Assembly: GCA_027422505.1 (NCBI GenBank)
Contig: JAPQWV010000018.1
Coordinates: 13,162,001 to 13,226,000 of the forward strand
From: Craterostigma plantagineum
Lineage: Eukaryota; Streptophyta; Magnoliopsida; Lamiales; Linderniaceae
DNA: 64,000 nucleotides
Direction of reading: 5' to 3'
Below the pieces are notes generated by a model. It had not been told where the DNA came from and did not search any database. It saw nothing but the letters and a program-made list of their open reading frames with translations. Shown piece after piece: positions 1 to 11,171 of the stretch (positions are counted from its first letter, which is position 1; every line of letters begins with the position of its first letter). The translations under genes and the position numbers were made by a program.

Positions 1-43
1 AGCTACAGAAGCGAGTCGATGAGGCTGACGGACGTTTGCGAGA

Positions 44-436
44 ATGAACAAGGGTAAATCAACCCTTGATGAGGTATTATCTCTAGGTATTTTTGATAAG
101 AAAGGTCTAGGTTTCAATACTGAGCCCATTAATGAAGTCCCTAAACCTATGCCACATGTTCAGCCTAAGATAGTCTTTGTTAAAGAAAAGTCGCATGTTT
201 CGAGTGATCCTATTATAACTGCGAGTGTTAAGAAGAATCCTAAGCATGCTACTGTTAAGTCTAAGGATAGATCATTTAAATGTCATCACTGCATGCAATC
301 TGGTCATATCAAACCGTTTTGCTGGAAGTTGAAGGGGGAGATTTCTGCGAAGAAATCGATGTCGGCTGAAATGTCGTCCAACATTTGGCTCAACATTGAG
401 AAATCAGTGCTCGATGGAATGTTTGGTGAGATTTAG
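44..436 (+). pseudogene. gag C-terminal fragment (zinc knuckle)
   Basis: The frame encodes about 130 residues of a Copia Gag C-terminal region. The nucleic-acid-binding CCHC zinc knuckle is visible around residues 79-93 as CHHCMQSGHIKPFCW, with spacing C-X2-C-X4-H-X4-C. Gag packages element RNA into virus-like particles. The start at 44 is only the first ATG in frame; true gag begins outside the window. The frame stops at 436 and protease coding resumes in another segment from about 539, so gag and pol are no longer joined. Confidence 0.8.
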
Positions 437-538
437 GCTGGCTCACGTTCAAATTCTGGTACTTCAAATACTGTTTTATCATCTAAGAAGGTTTGGGTAG
501 AGAAGTCCGTACATAAGTGCAATGTAGTCTATACCTCT

Positions 539-3500
539 TTGCGAGCTAACGTGACAGGTTCTTGGTACTTCGATAGCGGGTGTTCCCGACATATGACTGG
601 TACCAAGGAATACCTTAGTGAGTACATGCCCTTAAAGAGTGGATCTGTGGCGTTTGGTGGAGGTGCTAAAGGACAGATTCTCGGTCGAGGCAGATTGAAC
701 GTGCCCGATTTCCCGACGTTGAGCAACGTTCTACACGTCGACGGGCTTGTTGCTAGTATAAGCCAACTTTGCGACGACGACCTGGAGGTAAGATTTAATA
801 AGGGATGTTGTGAGTGTTTTAACAGCAATGGTGTTCGAGTTATGGCAGGTAAACGATCGAGCGATAACTGCTACTTAGTCGAAGATAAATCCAGTTCGAA
901 GGACGTGTGCCAACTATCGAAGGCCGGAGACGATGTCATTCTTTGGAATTACAAACCGGACCACGTCAACTACCGAACGCTGGAGCAACTTATAAAACAC
1001 GACACGATCAGAAGCATTCCAAAGCTTAAGGAGTTTGGTAAGGTTGTTTGTGAATCATGTTTGAAGGGTAAGCAAGTGCATGCTAGCCATAATGTTGACC
1101 AACATGCTGCCCAACATTTTAAAACTGCTCATTGTTTTCAGCTTATTCACATGGATTTGATGGGTCCGATGGAAGTAGATAGCATTGGTGGTAGAAAATA
1201 TGCATATGTGCTCGTGGATGACTTTTCTAGATATGCATGGATATTCTTTCTTAGGGAAAAATCTGAATCTTTCGATTTCTTTTAAAAAATTTTGTGCCAT
1301 GATCAAGAACAATTTTAGTGCTACTATTTTTCGTATTAGGTCTGATCATGGTAGAGAATTTGAAAATCAATCATTTGATGACTTTTGTGATAAGAAAGGT
1401 ATTGTGCATGAGTATTCATCTCCTAAGACGCCCCAACAAAATGGGGTGGCCGAAAGGAAGAATAGGACTTTACAAGAAATGACACGTGTTATGTTGCATT
1501 CTAAGAGTCTTTCTAAGAGGTTTTGGGCTAAAGCGTTGCATACGGCATGTCATATATCTAATCATGTGTTCTTTCGTCATGGTACTAAAATGACTTCGTA
1601 TGAATTGTTGAATGGGAAAAAGCCTATTGTCAAGTACTTTCATATTTTTGGATGCAACTGTTATATGCTTAATGATCGTGAGTACTTGACCAAATTTGAT
1701 TCGAAGAGTGATAAATGTATCTTCCTAGGTTATTCCTCGAATAGTCGTGCTTATCGAGTGTACAATTTGCGATTGAAATCTGTTCAGGAATCTATTAATA
1801 TAGTTTTTGATGATGCTACTGACCTAAGCAGAAATGCTCCACAAGTTGATATTTCAGATGTTATTCAAGCTGCCAGTGAGACAGAGGTTAATGTGGAGGA
1901 AAATGTTAAGCCAACATCTGACTCAACATCTGCACCTGAACAGACTGATGAGGCTGGACCTTGTGAAGTTCGAAAGGATCCCCCACCTAAGATACAGAAA
2001 GACCATCCCATTGACCTAATCATCGGAGATCTGAACGAAGGAAGAAAAACCAGAGACAAGCGCGTAAGGATTATAAGTCTATGGTAAGAAATGTATGCAT
2101 GAACTCCGTATACAACGAGGTACGCTTTAACTGTTTTGTATCTGAAATTGAGCCAAAAAACGTTCTTGAAGCTCTCAAGGACAGTTTTTGGATCAATGCC
2201 ATGCAAGAAGAATTGTTGCAATTCGAGAAAAATCAAGTATGGATCTTAGTTCCACGGCCGAAAGACATTAATGTCATAGGCACTAAGTGGATTTTAAGAA
2301 TAAGTCTGATGAGCATGGTAGAGTAGTTAGGAATAAAGCGCGTCTAGTTGCCCAAGGCTATACACAAGTCGAGGGAATTGATTTCGATGAGACATTTGCC
2401 CCCGTTGCTAGACTTGAATCGATTAGGTTATTACTCGCTATTGCATGTTGGCTCAACATTACTTTACATCAAATGGATGTTAAGGGTACGTTCTTGAATG
2501 GTTATATTGATAAAGAAATTTATGTTGAGCAGCCTAAAGGATTTGAAGATCCACATTTTCCTAATCATGTTTGTTAGTTGCAGAAAGCGCTTTATGGACT
2601 TAAGCAGGCGCCTAGAGCTTGGTATGGTAGGTTGACGACATTCCTACTTGAGTTTGGGTTCGTGCGAGGAGAAGCTGATCACACACTCTTTGTAAAAAGA
2701 GTTGGTGCAGATATTTTAATAGCCCAGATTTATGTAGATGATATTGTTTTTGGCTCTAGTTCTCAAACCATGTTAGACCATTTCGTACATGCTATGACTT
2801 CTACTTTCGAAATGAGTATGATTGGTGAGCTAACATTTTTCTTAGGCCTGCAGATTAAGCAAAGCAACGACGGTATTTTCTTGTCTCAGGAGAAGTGTGA
2901 GAGGAACACAGTGAAAAAATTCGGACTAGATACTGCCAAGGTAATGAAAACACCGATGGGTTCGACACAGAAGGTAAGTAAAGATAATGTTGGACAGAAT
3001 GTTGACCCCACATTGTATCGTTCCATGATAGGCAGTCTTTTATATCTTTCAGCGAGTAGACCTGATATTATGTTTAGTGTTTGTGTTTGTGCTAGATATC
3101 AGGCTAAGCCAACCATTTAAATGATGTGAAGAGAATATTAAGATATGTGAGTGGTTCGTGCAGTTTAGGGCTATGGTTCTCGAAAGATACTAACACGAAT
3201 CTTGTAGGATATAGCGATGCTGATTGGGTAGGTGACGAAGATGACCGCAAGAGCACAAGTGGTGGCTGTTTCTTCTTAGGTAATAATCTTGTGTCTTGGT
3301 ACAGTAAGAAACAAAATTGTGTGTCACTTTCTACGGCTGAGTCTGAATATGTAACTGCGGGTAGTTGCTATACTCAGCTTATCTGGTTGAATAGCATGTT
3401 AAGTGATTATGGCTTAGAGAGTCAGTCCGTGCTCATGTATTGTGATAATCTAAGTGCCATTAATATTTCTAAGAATCCTATTCAGCACTCACGTATCAAG

Positions 3501-3722
3501 CATATATATATTAGGCATCATTTTCTAAGAGATATGGTAGAGAAAGAATTAGTGTTCATTGAGCATATAGACACGAAACATCAGTTAGCTGACATTTTCA
3601 CGAAAGCATTGGATTTTGAAAGGTTTCCTAAAAAAGTCCATAGGTTTGCATCAGTCTGTCTGAATATAGGTCAACATTTGGATCAACATAGCATATGTCG
3701 AACTTCATTGTCACTGTTTTGA
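539..3722 (+). pseudogene. Copia pol (protease-integrase-RT-RNase H), broken
   Basis: Protease motif WYFDSGCSRHMTG lies at the start (D-S-G in place of D-T-G). A GAG-pre-integrase segment follows with CESCLKGKQ, then integrase with HMDLMGPM, the DDFSRYAW block and RSDHGREF / TPQQNGVAERKNRT around 1340-1460. Reverse transcriptase has the [14 protein letters not shown] block and the catalytic YVDD near 2730. RNase H starts with GYSDADWVGD near 3210 and contains STAESEY. Lesions: a stop near 1284 with a frame change, frame changes near 2087 and 2310, a TAG at 2575-2577 and a TAA near 3118. These enzymes would make and integrate element cDNA; this copy cannot make a full polyprotein. Confidence 0.92.
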
Positions 3723-4930
3723 TGTTTGATTTAATGTTCTCTCTGTTATTCTGTGAAATGATTTGACTCAACTAGACCGTTCCCTGAAATAACCCTCTTC
3801 CTAAAAAAAATCATACATATTGCTCTGATTCTTTTTCAAGATACAGGTTCGGGTAATAAGTTTCCCTAGGTGCACGGCATTCGCGGTGACGATGCACTCT
3901 TTGCGACAAAAATCTCAACCTTGATGATAAGGATCTTACAAAGGCTCTGCATAATATTACTAGTCTATAATGACGTAAGTAGGGGAGAAAATGAAAGGAA
4001 ATTGCGTTTAGGGTGTTGAACAGAAAAGTCTCGAATTTCAGAGTAGAATGTTGAGTCTGACTTTAGGGCAATATAGGTGACTGTCAGGTTGATTATGCTA
4101 TATTTTTGTGCTTTCGTTTAGTTGCATTAGATTTTAGGTCAGCATTTGTTAGTTTCATCTGTGTAGTTTAGATATCTCTCAAAATTGCATTAGAATTCCT
4201 CGGAAAACAGCTCGTTATGCTTGTCTCAAGTGCTCATCATCGACGCCCAAACGGTTAGTCTCGCTCGCTCCTATTTTGATTTTTGACTTGGTATGCTTTG
4301 TTGGACTATGACTTGCTCCTGCTTTTTCGCATGCGAATATTCTCTTGAACTGTTAAGAATTTTTTTTTGGCTTGGCTCGATAACTTCCACTTTCGCAAAT
4401 CCTAGTTCATAATATAGGCAATCTCTGCATATTCGACGAGTTACTTTTATAGACTTCAAGACTTATACTGCTCTGCTTTGATACTTCTAATCTTGAATGT
4501 CTATTGTGCACTCATCTAATTTCGAGTCTGAGAATGTTGAACCAGATGTTGGATCCACATCTTCCTCAACGTTTCACCTGGAGAGATTCTCCGAGGTTTA
4601 CCTTTTCCAATAAGGGTGAGTAGATGATGCTAATCAAGGTGGTGCAACTTTTGCTGGTAGTGCTAAGGGAACTTCTACAGGGGTGCTAGAACCGAAACGG
4701 AAAGAAGCTAAAGACACCATTGAGAGTTTGAATTTGTTATCCTTATCAACTTTTTGCGTGCCTAATTAAGTTTTATACTTTTGTGCATGCTGATTTAGTT
4801 CTCTAATATGATTGCCTGTCAAAAGTTTGTATTTGCAGATTTCCCTAATGAACCGTGGACGGCTTTGTACTAATTTCTAGTACTTTGTTATTTTTACTCT
4901 AACCATATTTGCTTTGTTTTTTGGTTGAGT
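3723..4930 (+). other. 3' untranslated/degenerate part of first Copia element
   Basis: No convincing ORF. It is transcribed-strand sequence between pol and the polypurine tracts of the element. A short open stretch begins at an ATG near 4498 and is Ser/Glu-rich, but it ends within about 50 codons; it could be the remains of a 3' ORF such as the one in the two downstream elements. I see no recognised motif. Confidence 0.55.
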
Positions 4931-4944
4931 ATATTTCGCCTTCA

Positions 4945-5080
4945 GGGGGAGTACTGGAACGTCAAATTAAGGGGGAGATTTCTTCCTTCCCAAAAAGGGA
5001 GAGATGATGCAGAAGAAGCCGACAGACTAAGCTAAGTGGATATGCATGAGTTTTGGGAAGAAAGACAAAAAGGGGGAGAT
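4945..5080 (+). other. multiple polypurine tracts before the LTR
   Basis: Three G-rich purine tracts occur: near 4945 (AGGGGGAG), at 4969-4978 (AAGGGGGAGA) and at 5068-5080 (AAAAGGGGGAGAT), the last abutting the LTR. A weaker one (AAAAAGGGAGAGA) lies near 4993. The terminal tract primes plus-strand DNA synthesis; extra copies are a known feature of Sireviruses. Confidence 0.75.
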
Positions 5081-5700
5081 TGTTAATGTCGAGATCTTCA
5101 AAGATTTGGAAAAAGATTTTGTCTTCCTTCCCAAAATAAGTGGTGCACCTACATGCCAAAAATAGAAGATTGCAACTACCAAATATGGAAGATATGAGAT
5201 CAACCAATAAGGAGAGAAGATCGAATCAAATGTTTACTATATTTGGAGAGATCTTCAAGGAGATATTATAGAAGATATTCAAGGGATCTTTTACCAATTG
5301 AATGAGGAGCCAAGGCCTATAAAAGAAGGATTTTCGAGCTGCCATAGGCGTGCTTTTGGACGAGAAATTCGAGAGCTTTCATGGAGTCTCTTTTGAGCGA
5401 CATATTGAGCGAAAATCATGAGCAAAGCACATATCGAGTTTGAGCGAGTTTACTTGTCACGAGAGTGTCTTTTTAGCCTAGTATTTCGTTTGCACAAGTC
5501 TTAGGACTTTGTAGGTTTGCAGAATCGTTAGATTCGTAGTTTGCATTTAGATTCGTAGTTTTTCTAGGCTTCTTTTTAGCCTAGTATTTCGTTTTTATAA
5601 CTTGCTGCACAATTTACATCTCGTGTTCACCATCTTTCTTTACTAAGTTTGTTAAATATACCGCTGTGCGTTCTGTGTTGGCGTCAGTGTCGACCCAACA
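5081..5700 (+). repeat. 3' LTR of first Copia element
   Basis: The 620-bp LTR starts TGTTAATGTCGAG immediately after the terminal polypurine tract and ends TCGACCCAACA, giving TG...CA termini that are imperfect inverted repeats of each other. A TATA-like TATAAAAG lies at 5318-5325. The right end is the best TG...CA fit; a second CCAACA occurs 12 bases on, so the end is slightly uncertain. Confidence 0.78.
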
Positions 5701-5844
5701 TTTGGTCCAACATTTAGTCATCAGCTTTAGAACTTAGTATTTTACATCCATATCGTACCAGGACCACTTCATAATCCGTATATCATTTTTGTATGAGATG
5801 AGTACTTTAGAGACCAGTATGTTTAACCACACCCAATATGTGTG

Positions 5845-7313
5845 TAGGGGTGGGATCGGGTCGGGTACCCGACATGTGCGGGTTTCAATTTTGATACTCG
5901 ACCCGACAAAAATCGGGTACCCGACAATCAGGCCCGATTATCGCGTTCGGGTTAGGTTCGGGTTTCGCTCTTTTTTTAATTCATATTATTTAAAAGAAAA
6001 ACTTAAATTAAGTTCAACACTAACACCCAAAAAATAATTTCCAAACACCATAAACAAATTCAACACTATCGTAATAAATAAATTCAACACCGTTAATAAA
6101 TAAATTTAATACCACCAAAAATAAAATATTAACAAATTAGAAATCAAATTCAAAAACATCAACAACAAATAAATTCAACACACACCATCACCATTAGGGG
6201 TGGTTCGGTACGGTATACCGTACCAAAACCGTGATACCGTTTACCGTACCGAAATTTCGGTATTGAAAAAAATCATACCAATACCATACCAAAATTTCGG
6301 TATACCTTAAATTTCGATACGGTATCATACTGAAATTTCGATATGGTATCGGTATCATACCTTCTATACCATTAACACTGAGTATTTTTAACCATTCGTG
6401 TCTCATAACTCGTTAATTCGTTTGTTTCCAATTTTTAGTCAATTCAAACTCCTTAGACCCAATAAGATGGATTATTAATACCAAAATTTTCAAAATAAAA
6501 AAGATTTTTAATTCATAAAATAACATTAAATAATTTACATGTTTAGTCAGTCTCATTACTAAGACAAAGAACTTTACATAACTACAAAATACAAATTTAT
6601 ATAGAGATTAATTAAAATGAAATTGTTATTTAAAAAAATTAGTGAAAAAGTAATTGTATTGCATCTTCACGCTTTCAAAATCCTGAAGAAAAAAACATTA
6701 AAAAGGCCAAAATTAAACGTAACTTGACTTAGGTATAATAAGTAAAATATGGTGGGCGTCAACAATCTTAAAAGGTTGGGTATAGTTAATAATTTATGGG
6801 ATACATAAATTAATGAAGATCCTTATAATATTTTTACCCATTTGATATTTTTTAGAAATAATATAATATATGTATGTGTGTGTATATAAATATATATAAT
6901 ATTTAAAATTTTGTATTTCGGTATTTCGGTACGGTATCATACCTTACCTAAAACTTCGGTATACCAAAATTTTCGATATCTTCGATACGTTACGATATGA
7001 TAAGGACGGTATATCGGTATTTCGATATATTTCCCCAGCCCTAATCACCATCACATTAAAATATAAAATTTGGGCTGTGGCCTCTGGGTTGTGGGCTGGT
7101 GTGTGGGCTGTGTGGTTATGGCTGGTTTTATTTTATTATTATTTATTGCGGGTACCCGATCGGGTAATTCGGGTAGCATTTTGCTACTCAAAACCAGACC
7201 CGAACTAAGTTACCGGGTATCGTGTTTAAACCCGATACCCGATTAAACCCGAAATTTCAGCCCCGATCGGGTCGGGTCGGGTACCCGAAACCCGACCCCG
7301 AATGCCACCCCTA
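5845..7313. mobile_element. hAT-type non-autonomous element (outer)
   Basis: Inverted termini TAGGGGTGGGATCGGGTCGG (left) and, read inward on the other strand, TAGGGGTGGCATTCGGGGTC (right) enclose 1,469 bp. They are flanked by a perfect 8-bp target duplication TATGTGTG at 5837-5844 and 7314-7321. An 8-bp duplication and this terminus type fit the hAT superfamily. Subterminal GGGTCGGGTACCCGA repeats are present at both ends. There is no transposase ORF. Without the nested element the copy is only about 610 bp, MITE-like. Confidence 0.88.
6195..7043. mobile_element. hAT-type non-autonomous element nested in the previous one
   Basis: 849 bp with termini TAGGGGTGGTTCGG and (inverted) TAGGGCTGGGGAAA, flanked by a perfect 8-bp duplication ATCACCAT at 6187-6194 and 7044-7051. 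Subterminal sequence is built from CGGTATACCG-like palindromic repeats rather than the GGGTCGGG repeats of the host element, so it is a different family. No coding capacity. Confidence 0.88.
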
Positions 7314-7321
7314 TATGTGTG

Positions 7322-7474
7322 CAAGTATATCAAATTATTTTATATTTTAAATATTTTATATTATTATTTAAGTTATTTGAAAAATAAAGCTAAGGGTAGA
7401 ATTGTGATAAATTATTTATTAAATTGAAACACCAATTTTTATGAAAGATGAGAGGATTGATATAATGAAGTGAG
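7322..7474. other. short AT-rich spacer
   Basis: AT-rich DNA between two hAT-type insertions; it ends in GAAGTGAG (7467-7474), the left target duplication of the next element. No gene seen. Confidence 0.6.
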
Positions 7475-8859
7475 CAGCGGGGGAGCCATGTCTGGACAAG
7501 TGGGGTGCACGGACCCCACTGGATTTTTCTCTTTTATAATTTGTAATGGAAAAATTATAATGTATAAAATAATTAATATAATGGGACAACCTAAAAAAAA
7601 AACCTCCCTAAACTTTCTATCAACTAACTCTTCACTCCCACTTTTTTTGTTATCAAACTCCCTATGTCAAAACAATCTTACACCTCACTACCCAATGACC
7701 ATTTTACCCCTCATTATTATTTTATTTAAACTCTTTTCTTCTTTAAACCATCAATTGAAAACGATCGTTTCTTCCCCAAACCCTGAATCATCTTCTACAA
7801 GTCCAGCAGATTACAGATTTGAGGACTCGGCGTGTTATTTGGCCAAGGAAAAGCTTGAATTATTGCCGTTAGTGCGAAAATATGGGGGAACTTGACGACG
7901 AAGACCTGGTGTGACTGTTGATGATGTGGAGAGGATTGATGCTTTTCCGAAACTGGGGTCACCTTCGCTGGGCAATAATGATGAATTCTTGGTAGGGGCT
8001 TCAATTGGGACAAGGGAATCAGATAAGGCGAGGTTAGAGCATTTGGTGAAGGTTGGTAAAGAATGTGGTGGTTACAGATAGTTCTCAAGGCAATTCGATT
8101 TATCAAGGCCATCGTGGTCAGGTAATTTTCCATTGACTCGTTTTTGTTTTCCAAGATTTGAGTGATTAGATTTTGGTTCCTTAAAAAATGACTCAAACTG
8201 GGTACTGAGATGTGGGTGTTGCATTTAGGGTGTCGAGCTGTAAAAAAATGAATTCTCTTCCACTTTTCTATCATTAGCATACTGTTGGTGTTCGGGGAGG
8301 TTAATATTTGGTTAAAATTGGGCTAATTTGTTGGTTAAAGCAATTTTTATATGCAGTACTAAAGTATGTTGATTTACAATACCGATATTTCTTATATGAG
8401 ATACATTTTGAAGCTTTCTAGCAGTACCATATGGTAATTGTTTATCGTTATAATTTTAACAGGTTCCGTTATACGAAACTATTTGTCGAGCAGAGAGATG
8501 AGGTACCAAAAGGCTTACAGAGGCAAAGAAGCTGCTATTCGTAATTTTTATGGCTGAATGAATGGCATGTTTGACCAATGGCGGTGGTATTGTTGCCGAT
8601 AGGCTATGATACATCCTTTTGTGTCGATACGTTATGGCATATCTTTTTGTCGATCTGATTTGGATTATGATGTCGGTGGATGAATGATATTAATATTGTT
8701 GATATGTTTGATAATATGTTGGTAGATAAATGGTATTAATACTATTGATATGTTTGATATTAATATTGTTGGTAGATGAATGATATTAATTCTGTGATGA
8801 TGTCGTGTTATTGCAGGTGCTTAAATAAAATTGTTTTGGATTATGTTTGTTGGTGGGTT

Positions 8860-10350
8860 ATAAAATGGAGGTACTACAAACATGTATATATTGGTAGTAC
8901 AGTTTAGTGCAAGCTCCCAAGCCTTATTTGCACAAAAATCTACGTGTTTTCGTTAATGCAACACATCGTACGGCAAGATACTACAAGTAACCTACGCAGT
9001 GTACTACACTAGAATTTGTTTTCGTACTACAAATATTTATGTATTGGTACTACAAATTAGGGTAAGCAGTTATTTTGATTTAGTGGGTTTAGGATAGTTA
9101 ATTGCATGAATCTATTATTTGTATCAATATTGGTGAGTTAATATTTAGAATTAAGGATTATCACATTGAAACACCAAATTTATTTCTACGTATATGATAC
9201 TAATAACATCTTATTACATAGTCAAGATTTTTGATCCGTGAGGATGTTAGTGTTTATGGTTTATGTTACCATATATTTAATTGTATCATGTAATGTATTT
9301 TGGAAATTCTCAGGCCTTACTTGCACAAGAACCTACTTGTTTTCGATATTAAAGAGTGGTACTAAAAAGATACTACAAGTAACCTACGCATGGTACTACA
9401 CCAGCATATGCTATGGTATTATAAACATCTATATCTTAGTACTACAAATATTAATATACTGGTACTACAAGTTAAAGTAAGCATTTTCGACGCTGTTTGA
9501 ATTATTTATTAGACTATGACTCCATTGTTATGTACTATATTTGATCATTTAGTATCAATATTGGTGGGTTAACATTTAGAATTAAGGATTATTACACTGC
9601 AAAACCAACATTCTTTCTAGTTATATGATACTAGTAACAACATATTACTTCATAGTCAAGATTTTTTATCTATTGGAAGTTCGGGGTTATGTTTTATGTT
9701 ACAATGTGTCTACTTTTTATTATGTACCATATATTGGAAGTTCCCGAGCCTTATTTGCACAAGAATCTACGTGTTTTCGATAATTAAAAATGTGGTACGA
9801 AAAAGATACTACAAGTAACCTACGCAGGGTAATACACTAGCATATCTTATGGCACTACGAACATATATTTTGTGGTACTACAAATATTTATACATTGGTA
9901 CTACAAATTAGCGTATGTATTTTTCGATGTCTTTCGAATTATTTTTTCGTCTGTAACAACGTTACCATGGTTATGTGTACTATATTGATCATTTGGGATC
10001 AATATTGGTGGATTAACATTTATAATTAAGGATTATTACATTGAAACGCAATTTTCTTTTTACCTATATGATATTAGTAACAACATCTTACTTGATAGCC
10101 AAGATCTTTGATATATGGAAAGTTAGTGTCTATGTTTTATGTTACCATATGTTTATTTTTTATTATGTACCATATTTTGGAAGCTCTCTGACCTTATTTG
10201 CTCAAGAATCTACGTGTTTTCGATAATTAATCACACTACGATCAAGATACTACTAATAACCTACAACGAGACTATACTAGCATATGTTATGGTACTGCAA
10301 ACGTCTATGTATTGGTACTACAAATATGTATATATTGGTACTACAAGCAT
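8860..10350. repeat. internal tandem array of MULE A (~430-bp unit)
   Basis: Blocks such as TACTACAAGTAACCTACGCA, GGTACTACAAAT and TTTCGACGC recur at about 9074, 9486 and 9923, spacing about 412 and 437 bp, with partial units at both sides. Each unit also carries the segment GTTAACATTTAGAATTAAGG. The array is a shorter-unit relative of the one in MULE B. Confidence 0.75.
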
Positions 10351-10507
10351 TTTTTCAGGTACTATAAAAATACTTGGAGCTCAAACAAGTCTTACAATCA
10401 GAACCTCAACCTCATAAAGATAAAAAAAACTCAGAAAGGTTCGCAGCTCAACCTCATGACAACATATCACTCTCAACAAGTCTAAAATCTTACAATCACA
10501 TATAATA

Positions 10508-10700
10508 TCATTCAAACAAGTGGAGCAGACAAATAAGATGATCTCTAAGTATTGTGGCAACCATGGAGCCACGATATACTTCGGCTTCAACATCGTCAAG
10601 ATACCTCCCACGAGCTGTAGGTCCGTCGATGTATCTATCCATGTACATTGCAGCATGTAAGCCTCAATTCGCACTCCGGATTCTGCTCCCTCATGTACTC
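10508..10700 (-). pseudogene. Ulp1-like (C48) protease C-terminal remnant in MULE A
   Basis: On the minus strand a frame reads REQNPE followed by a damaged active-site region, then IHRRTYSS, and after a frame change RYLDDVEAEVYRGSMVATIL and RDHL to a stop at 10508. The matching place in MULE B reads EKNPEGVDCGVHVAMSM. Two MULEs keeping the same protein pattern while differing in nucleotides suggests a captured or ancestral coding region. Ulp1-type proteases cleave SUMO or related modifiers, and Ulp1-bearing MULEs are known in plants. In this copy the D-C-G motif is not preserved, so it is inactive. Confidence 0.55.
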
Positions 10701-11171
10701 AAATAATGAATTTACAGTACCATTAAAAATGTAATGCAGTACTGAAAACATAGACAAACAGTACCAAGTCAATTGATATACGGTATCAAGACATCAAATA
10801 ATTAAATCATATTTACAGTACCACTCACCAGACACAAATGGCACCAACATACATAATTATCCAGAAATAGACACAAATGACAGTATTGAAACTTATAGTA
10901 CCCAGAAACAGCCAAGTCACGTACCAAGAGAGTCACAAAATATGTGATTTAATTGTTTGAAATGGAGAGTTTGATGATAAATGAATTGGAATGGGGAGTT
11001 AATTGATGGATAGTTTGGGATGTAGGGATTTATGGGTAGATTTGTCTTACATAATATAAAGCAAATGGACCCCACTGGAAAATATAATGAATTACTATAA
11101 GGGAGATGAATTCTATATTTATAAATTGGACCCCACTTAGTAAACTTTCTAGCTCCTCCACAGGAAGTGAG

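Larger units (their letters stand above)
1..5700 (+). mobile_element. Copia LTR retrotransposon, 5' end outside window
   Basis: Domain order gag zinc knuckle, protease, integrase, reverse transcriptase, RNase H is that of Ty1/Copia elements. The reading frame is broken in at least five places, so the copy is dead. After pol comes about 1.2 kb without a clear ORF, then several polypurine tracts and one LTR. Repeated polypurine tracts and a long 3' untranslated part are features of the Sirevirus branch of Copia, which is my inferred placement. The 5' LTR, primer site and gag N-terminus lie before base 1, so no target duplication can be tested. Confidence 0.93.
7583..11051. mobile_element. Mutator-like element A (MULE A)
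   Basis: The ends (from about 7583 GGGACAACC and to about 11051) match, over roughly 120-150 bp each, the long terminal inverted repeats of MULE B at 13859-17990; shared blocks include CTTTCTATCAACTAACTC (7611) against TTTTCTATCAACTAACTC (13893). A 9-bp flank TAATATAAT (7574-7582) versus TAATATAAA (11052-11060) fits a MULE target duplication with one mismatch. Inside are a tandem array and a minus-strand Ulp1-like remnant. No mudrA-type transposase is recognisable, so it is non-autonomous or decayed. Confidence 0.7.
7475..11163. mobile_element. hAT-type element carrying an inserted MULE
   Basis: Left end CAGCGGGGGAGCC and right end (inverted) CTGTGGAGGAGC are imperfect terminal inverted repeats, flanked by an exact 8-bp duplication GAAGTGAG (7467-7474 and 11164-11171). 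The two outer stretches, about 110 bp each, share GTGGGGTCC-type subterminal sequence in inverted orientation. Everything between is the MULE A insertion, so the original element was probably a MITE of about 220 bp. Confidence 0.75.

Noticed and set aside
539..3722. Possible endogenous pararetrovirus or caulimovirus
   Set aside because: Integrase precedes RT and RNase H, LTRs and an initiator-tRNA primer site are present in the relatives, so all three pol regions are Copia retrotransposons.
5789..6406. Short frames at both hAT-type element starts
   Set aside because: They translate the GGGTCGGG and CGGTATAC subterminal repeats of MITEs.
7470..8280. Frames of 141 and 161 codons on opposite strands
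   Set aside because: They lie in the terminal part of MULE A, overlap each other and show no domain; MULE B does not keep either frame.
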